Source: Lactonifactor sp. BIOML-A5 (GTDB lineage Bacteria > Bacillota > Clostridia > Lachnospirales > Lachnospiraceae). From it: a stretch of DNA of 64,000 nt. Below are positions 60,101 to 64,000 of this stretch, one piece after another. Positions within the stretch are counted from its first letter, which is position 1. The number at the start of each line of letters is the position of its first letter. The stretch is taken from positions 1-64,000 of the forward strand of contig NZ_WKYV01000027.1 in NCBI RefSeq assembly GCF_009677585.1, written 5' to 3'. A model generated the notes under the pieces. That model did not search any database, was not told the DNA's origin, and worked only from the letters and a program-made list of their open reading frames with translations. A program made the position numbers and the translations under genes.

Positions 60101-61172
60101 TTTTTTCTTCCCAGCGTCCCCTCTGTTCCTCCGCGTCTGCTTTATCTGCCCTGGCTTTATCAAGCTTCCGGTCTGCCTCCTCCATATCCGTATCATACAG
60201 ACTGACCAATTCAGAGTCCGCAAGTGACAGCCTGGCCTGATCTTCCTCTGCCGCTTTCTTTTTCCCCGCGATCTCTTCCTTCATGTCCCTGCACTCTTTT
60301 TCCCTTGCCTCCAATCTCTGTCTGCCGGCATCCACTTCCTGTTTCCGTGCAAGATAAGCCTGGGCTTTCCGGGCCAGCATGAACTGATTGTATCGGATGT
60401 ATTCGTTACGGATAATTTTAACATCACCAAAGGCGCGGCTCAGCTGATCCAGGCTCTCCTGAATGCCGTCCATTTTTTCCATAGCGTCTACCATGGCACG
60501 GAGATCCTCGTCTGTCAGTGTCTGCAGGGATTCGTTGAGGATTTCATACACTTTAGTGGGCTTAAATTCCTTGGACAGCTTGGGCGCACGGACCTTTACC
60601 AGCAGCCGGATAAACTGCTCATACTGCTCCGGCCTGCGAAATCCAAAGATATATTTATTCACCATTGCCTTATATTCCCCAGGCACATCAGTAAAAGGGG
60701 TATCCTCTCCCACGATTTTTCTCAGCTCCTGTTTGCTGTACGGCAGCCTGGTGCTTCCTGTTTCCTTGTAAAGCCAAAGATCATACCCAATCCTGCGCCC
60801 GTCCAGGAGCACAAAGCCCCAGAAATCCATTGCCTTCCCCCGGCGGGCCCGCTGGCCGATCCCGATGGTACGGTATTCCCCGGTATCCTCCTTTATGAAT
60901 TCCAGGAACAGATAACCGGTGGCCTCTTCTTTGCCTTCCTCTCCCAGAAAATAATATTCCATCCTCCGATCACTGGAACCAAAGGGATCCAGACGGCTGG
61001 GTGTCCGATCTCCATCCAGAATAAAAGGGATAAAGCTCTGGGTTGTAATAGACTTTCCGGAGCCGTTCTGGCCCCGGAGAAGCAGCTTCCCGTCCGTAAG
61101 GTCTATAATCTCTTCATCGTACAGCCAAAAATTTACAAACCCAATGCGATTCATTTTCCAACGGCCGCTCAT
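57129..61172 (-). CDS. jetC: Wadjet JetC, SMC/MukB-like ATPase (TIGR02680)
   Basis: 1347 residues. N-terminal Walker A GQNGSGKS (34-41), long coiled-coil arms (about 260-560 and 720-1010) with a hinge-like region between, and the C-terminal ABC signature FSGGEKAMAMY (about 1235-1245) with Walker B MIALDEAFAGVDDKN (about 1273-1287). It forms the DNA-loop-extruding motor with JetA and JetB. It overlaps the stop of a truncated jetB copy (ATGA at 61172-61169) and jetD at the other end. The first about 91 codons lie in a 703-bp duplication. Confidence 0.94.
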   Translation of the reverse strand: MSGRWKMNRIGFVNFWLYDEEIIDLTDGKLLLRGQNGSGKSITTQSFIPFILDGDRTPSRLDPFGSSDRRMEYYFLGEEGKEEATGYLFLEFIKEDTGEYRTIGIGQRARRGKAMDFWGFVLLDGRRIGYDLWLYKETGSTRLPYSKQELRKIVGEDTPFTDVPGEYKAMVNKYIFGFRRPEQYEQFIRLLVKVRAPKLSKEFKPTKVYEILNESLQTLTDEDLRAMVDAMEKMDGIQESLDQLSRAFGDVKIIRNEYIRYNQFMLARKAQAYLARKQEVDAGRQRLEAREKECRDMKEEIAGKKKAAEEDQARLSLADSELVSLYDTDMEEADRKLDKARADKADAEEQRGRWEEKITLCHERIRESEDNQKRLRTDIEMDQDQLREARQELDDIQETLGWDKHREAVRILESCGEEALDTVSSGLRQYERAITEGKQLIDRLQQLQEEYDQSAEFLDTVRQQKEAKEKEEEELQEEILNCQDELITAFYGMRENQEWKPAAETLRQAEQRIREYERSSDENEIQRIVRGDWEKCRETLLDRQKEKIGEQNRLEEEIAAVRAEIELLRQKEEIEPQREEAAARFRRELSEAQIAHVPFFKAVEFADGLSEGECARLEAQLLQAGILDALVVEESDFVKIKESFPQMLDGMIHVRRRGNSGFCKLKVSEDLPGRLQKEVLRILSNIYESDGEGTLYLGGDGYFRQGVLFGRADKPGEAEFVGCLARMRKKEQMLRSLGSRLEQLEESLGIVGNEIETLRQRVRRLEEEYRALPGFGGLNRRLEALKDCQMALEHLEKQYFDQEKRTDLCAKRKNEGCQKMLQHCKGLPFGRTSAEYREGLEAAEEYQRVWQQVPGVVQRMQRKRDELLREKDAAEENEARADEAFTEKRRYTGRIQELEIEIRKYDEYLNRPENIEKAGRRQSLKEEIRKLEERIRVLDKSIAVLQTKRDNILSQEAEEKEALREKIVEETGLLNYFEEELALKLVLEPGGRSLETCAREAVGMLRESDRGREPEDLLNSLYRVYQQHNSNLSSYGTSIEDCFGETEEGLRATRKRVRLVSVWNGKKLYLEEFYHTLKSAIEETELLIQEKDRELFEDILSQTISQQLTDRIAESRKWVQDMSGLMKDMDTSMGLSFSLDWRPKSAENEEELDTLELEHILLRDRKLLTPEDIERVASHFRSKIKTEKRRLEEEGGVVNYMDLVRDALDYRKWFTFQMSFYRNQEGKKPLTNAAFNRFSGGEKAMAMYVPLFAAVNAQYQKAENRDHPRMIALDEAFAGVDDKNISSMFELVEKLEFDYIMNSQALWGCYETVKGLKIAELLRPQNSQVITVIYYTWNGHERILDEQ

Positions 61173-61600
61173 TTATCTTCCTCCCCACCCTTATAATCTG
61201 CCGGGTAAAATCCCGATACTTTTCCTGCTGCAGGCAGAATGCAGAGTTTCTCCTCCTCTGCCCGCAGCATCATCCAGGATTTCATATACTCCTGTACATT
61301 TTTTATCAGCTTCTCTTTTTCCATTTCCCTGCATTCCTTACTCCAGGCCCCTTTCCATTTTTCCCGGCACTCCCATACCAGCCCGGCAAAGGCCGCGGGT
61401 TCCATATAAATCCGTTCATTCTCTGCCTTTGTAAGCCTGCCCGCTTCCAATTCCACGCGGATATTGGCACAGACAAGTGTCACCAGCTCCGGAAGCATAG
61501 CATCCCGGGGATGTGACCTTCCGTAACAGTCATCCTCCTCCAGCATCCAGAATGCGGCGTGTTTATGTATATCCAGCCTTCCCCCCAGATACTCTCCCAT
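61169..61600 (-). pseudogene. Truncated extra copy of jetB (C-terminal 143 codons)
   Basis: Duplicate of the jetB 3' end. A frame from ATG 61600 (MGEYLGG, an internal Met of JetB) runs to the stop that overlaps the jetC start (ATGA). Two residues differ from the intact copy (His for Asn in DIHKHAAF, Cys for Tyr in KECREME). It may keep jetC translation coupled to upstream ribosomes, even if its product is useless. Confidence 0.9.
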
Positions 61601-61875
61601 AATTCCAGGAACAGATAACCGGTGGCCTCTTCTTTGCCTTCCTCTCCCAGAAAATAATATTCCATCCTCCGATCACTGGAACCAAAGGGATCCAGACGGC
61701 TGGGTGTCCGATCTCCATCCAGAATAAAAGGGATAAAGCTCTGGGTTGTAATAGACTTTCCGGAGCCGTTCTGGCCCCGGAGAAGCAGCTTCCCGTCCGT
61801 AAGGTCTATAATCTCTTCATCGTACAGCCAAAAATTTACAAACCCAATGCGATTCATTTTCCAACGGCCGCTCAT
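61480..61875 (-). pseudogene. Truncated extra copy of jetC (N-terminal 91 codons)
   Basis: Starts like JetC at ATG 61875, coupled to the jetB stop, and includes the Walker A motif GQNGSGKS. At 61601 it runs out of the duplicated jetC part and continues about 40 codons in a wrong frame through jetB sequence (LWESIWGEGW...). It is a dead fragment, though a 131-residue Walker A peptide could be made. Confidence 0.9.
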
Positions 61876-63011
61876 TTATCTTCCTCCCCACCCTTATAAT
61901 CTGCCGGGTAAAATCCCGATACTTTTCCTGCTGCAGGCAGAATGCAGAGTTTCTCCTCCTCTGCCCGCAGCATCATCCAGGATTTCATATACTCCTGTAC
62001 ATTTTTTATCAGCTTCTCTTTTTCCATTTCCCTGTATTCCTTACTCCAGGCCCCTTTCCATTTTTCCCGGCACTCCCATACCAGCCCGGCAAAGGCCGCG
62101 GGTTCCATATAAATCCGTTCATTCTCTGCCTTTGTAAGCCTGCCCGCTTCCAATTCCACGCGGATATTAGCACAGACAAGTGTCACCAGCTCCGGAAGCA
62201 TAGCATCCCGGGGATGTGACCTTCCGTAACAGTCATCCTCCTCCAGCATCCAGAATGCGGCGTTTTTATGTATATCCAGCCTTCCCCCCAGATACTCTCC
62301 CATATATCTGGAAACCCAGGCGCGCTGGTTCTTCAGATACAGGGAATCCGGGTCCTCGTTGTTCTCCCAGTACAAAGCCGGACTGGTCGCCAGCTGCCGG
62401 TATACACGGTTTATCCTGATGTGCCCTCTGTCCTCTGTAAGCTCTTCCATCTGGTTTTTTTCAAAGTCCTCCCAGGATTGAAAGGCGGAGATATCACCGC
62501 TGAAGCTGGCCGCAAAATATTTGGAGTATCCGGTATTCTCATACAGCACTTCCTGTCCTGCCTCCTGGCCGAATGACTCACTGCTGCCCTCGTATACACG
62601 AAGCATAGAAAGCCGCTCCAGAAACTGCAGCACCCTCACCAGGGACTTTCTCTGTGAAAATGATGTCCAGTCAATCTCCATAAATGCTTTCAGCTGCACC
62701 CCCACAAAATCAATCAGCTCTGACAAAAGAAACTGCTCTTGTTCCTCTTTGTCCTCCAGATATATCAGAAGTACACATAAAATACAGTAATCCCGTATTT
62801 CCTGGAACTCCTGAATTCCCATAAATGCCTCCGCATGTGCAGGTATCTTTTCCAGTTTCAAAAGGTGGTCTGTGTGGATCAGCCGCCATCCCAGCTGTTC
62901 CCTCACAAACTTCTGAAAGTGTGATATCCCGTGCTTTACCTTATAATACGCCTCTTTGTCCGTATCCTTGCAAATCCAGTAATTTTCCAGCAACTCTCTA
63001 ATCTCACTCAT
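61872..63011 (-). CDS. jetB: Wadjet JetB (DUF2398/TIGR02678)
   Basis: 379 residues. The family's winged-helix-rich body is visible in RELLENYWICKDTDKEAYYKVKHG (about 5-28), the RLIHTDHLLKLEKIPAHAEAFMGI region (about 42-65) typical of TIGR02678, and the conserved C-terminal ENERIYMEPAAFAGLVWECREKW. JetB is the kite/MukE-like subunit of the Wadjet SMC complex and bridges JetA and JetC. ATG 63011 overlaps the jetA stop, and its stop overlaps the duplicated jetC start, so the operon is tightly coupled. It is the intact copy. Confidence 0.92.
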   Translation of the reverse strand: MSEIRELLENYWICKDTDKEAYYKVKHGISHFQKFVREQLGWRLIHTDHLLKLEKIPAHAEAFMGIQEFQEIRDYCILCVLLIYLEDKEEQEQFLLSELIDFVGVQLKAFMEIDWTSFSQRKSLVRVLQFLERLSMLRVYEGSSESFGQEAGQEVLYENTGYSKYFAASFSGDISAFQSWEDFEKNQMEELTEDRGHIRINRVYRQLATSPALYWENNEDPDSLYLKNQRAWVSRYMGEYLGGRLDIHKNAAFWMLEEDDCYGRSHPRDAMLPELVTLVCANIRVELEAGRLTKAENERIYMEPAAFAGLVWECREKWKGAWSKEYREMEKEKLIKNVQEYMKSWMMLRAEEEKLCILPAAGKVSGFYPADYKGGEEDK

Positions 63012-64000
63012 AGGTCAAACTCCAAAATATAAGCCGGCATTCTTAAGTCTCCGTCCTCGCACTTCAGTACACAGGTTTCCCCTGTATTTACCAGCCGAAA
63101 TTCCTGGCCGAACTCCGTCCTGCCCTTTTTCTCAGAATTCATATTCGCCTGGGCAATCCACTGCAGAAACACAATTCTGGCCGTTTCCGGCACGGTCTCT
63201 TCTATCCGGGAAAACTCCAGCCGGTTATCCTTGATATACCGCAGCACCAGACGTTTTTCCCTTTCTATACGCTGCAGGTATTCATTTCTGCGCAAAAGCT
63301 TTTCAAAAGATTTATCGGCAAACCCCTGGCGGTCTCTTTTTTCTCTGTAATTCCGCGTATGAGGCTTCAGCAAATATTCCATGGGGGCTTCCCCGTAGAC
63401 ACTGCCGGTAATGCCATCGGTTTCTCTGACCGCATTTGCTTTAAAATGCTGAATATTCTGCACCCCAAAAATATGTGCGGAGAGCTTGTGTGCATCTTCC
63501 ATATTTCCACAGTCTGCAAATAGCTTAAGAAATTTTTTGTAATCGTCCTTACGGCTGATCCCCCAGTTCTGCACCTGGACAATCAGGGCCGCATTCTGTA
63601 TAATACTGCGGATAATATCATTTGTTATTCTCAGAACCTTGCTGCATTCACAGCCATGCTCCGGCGTATCCAAAAACCAGTTTTTCAGGGATTCCCACTT
63701 TCCCCGGACATTCTCCCGGATACTAGATTTTGCATCCCCGTGCAGTTCCAGAAGTGCATGAGGGATCTCCAGTTCACTCTGTACCACCTTCTCAAGCAGA
63801 ACACCCTCGATTACCTCCTGATGCTTTTCCAGGATCCGGCTGATCTTTTTCCCATGATTCTGCAGTTCCTGGACAAATTCATGCAGATACTTGATAAACT
63901 TATCCTTATGTACAATAAATTCCACGGATTTCAGAAGATGATCGGTCCGGCCAGAGTAGAAGTCTCTCAGATAATCCTGATAGTTCTGGTTCAGCCTCTT
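63008..64000 (-). CDS. jetA: Wadjet JetA (DUF2397/TIGR02677), partial
   Basis: The frame is open from the window edge (64000) to the stop at 63008; 330 codons are visible and the N-terminus is outside. A GTG at 63925 is an internal codon, not the start. The helical sequence with KYLHEFVQELQNHGKKISRILEKHQEVIEGVLLEK (in parts) and the late QWIAQANMNSEKKGRTEFGQEF fits TIGR02677. JetA is the kleisin-like subunit that closes the SMC ring. First gene of the jetABCD order. Wadjet limits plasmid establishment. Confidence 0.9.
   Translation of the reverse strand, partial: KRLNQNYQDYLRDFYSGRTDHLLKSVEFIVHKDKFIKYLHEFVQELQNHGKKISRILEKHQEVIEGVLLEKVVQSELEIPHALLELHGDAKSSIRENVRGKWESLKNWFLDTPEHGCECSKVLRITNDIIRSIIQNAALIVQVQNWGISRKDDYKKFLKLFADCGNMEDAHKLSAHIFGVQNIQHFKANAVRETDGITGSVYGEAPMEYLLKPHTRNYREKRDRQGFADKSFEKLLRRNEYLQRIEREKRLVLRYIKDNRLEFSRIEETVPETARIVFLQWIAQANMNSEKKGRTEFGQEFRLVNTGETCVLKCEDGDLRMPAYILEFDL

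Larger units (their letters stand above)
60898..62303. repeat. 703-bp direct tandem duplication across the jetB/jetC junction
   Basis: Copy A 60898-61600 and copy B 61601-62303 are head to tail and differ at only three positions by eye, all in the jetB part (around 61332, 61463 and 61560). Each holds the last about 143 codons of jetB and the first about 91 codons of jetC. The outer copies belong to intact jetC (left) and intact jetB (right). Only one base of microhomology is at the junction. Confidence 0.95.

Noticed and set aside
59214..60227. 337-residue rightward frame opposite jetC
   Set aside because: Antisense shadow of the coiled-coil region; Leu/Pro/Cys-rich composition without start signals.

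Overview
The window looks like a chromosomal stretch from a gut-type anaerobic Firmicute, probably Lachnospiraceae or another Clostridia. The signs are AGGAGG-type ribosome binding sites throughout, many catabolic operons each with its own transporter and regulator, glycyl/cobalamin-style anaerobic enzymology, and a tet(O) element of the kind common in gut Clostridia. No rRNA, tRNA or CRISPR array was seen. Species cannot be fixed from the sequence alone.

Left part (1-28.7 kb): a secreted protein gene (69-914) sits next to a 355-bp segment bounded by 24-bp inverted repeats and a tyrosine recombinase (1339-2199). The segment carries a promoter that now points away from the secreted-protein gene, so this reads as a phase-variation switch in its OFF state. 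Then come small regulator/transporter pairs (XRE-cupin with a LysE exporter; TetR with an MFS exporter and three matching operators), a DUF1989 protein, an AlkZ-like protein, an MFS/MttB-homologue pair with a degenerate sigma-54-type regulator, and a seven-gene leftward operon (GPH sugar transporter, hydroxypyruvate-isomerase-like protein, Gfo/Idh/MocA dehydrogenase, Zn dehydrogenase, split transketolase, Fe alcohol dehydrogenase) divergent from an AraC regulator. Flavodoxin, an imine-reductase-like enzyme, a HAD phosphatase, an acetyltransferase, an MBL-fold protein, a ferredoxin-type aldo/keto reductase and a DMT transporter follow.

Centre (28.9-54.3 kb): one long leftward operon under a divergent ROK regulator. 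In transcription order it encodes a HyuA-type protein, E1-alpha and E1-beta of a 2-oxoacid/acetoin-type dehydrogenase, a free-standing lipoyl domain, a cobalamin-dependent mutase-like protein, an E2 catalytic core, lipoate ligase, an FGGY sugar kinase, a TIM-barrel protein, an MFS carrier, a cupin, an arabinose/fucose-isomerase-like protein and E3. I cannot match this combination to a pathway I know; it is the best candidate for an undescribed system. An 11-kb mobilizable element (40028-51035) with a large serine recombinase, a MobV relaxase, a candidate oriT, ParB-like and RecA-fold replication proteins, sigma-like regulators, tet(O) and TnpV is inserted inside the E1-beta gene. Precise excision between 5-bp repeats would restore E1-beta in frame.

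Right part (55.8-64 kb): a leftward Wadjet type II plasmid-defence operon (jetA-jetB-jetC-jetD; jetA runs off the window). A 703-bp tandem duplication spanning the jetB/jetC junction leaves intact jetB and jetC plus a truncated extra copy of each end.
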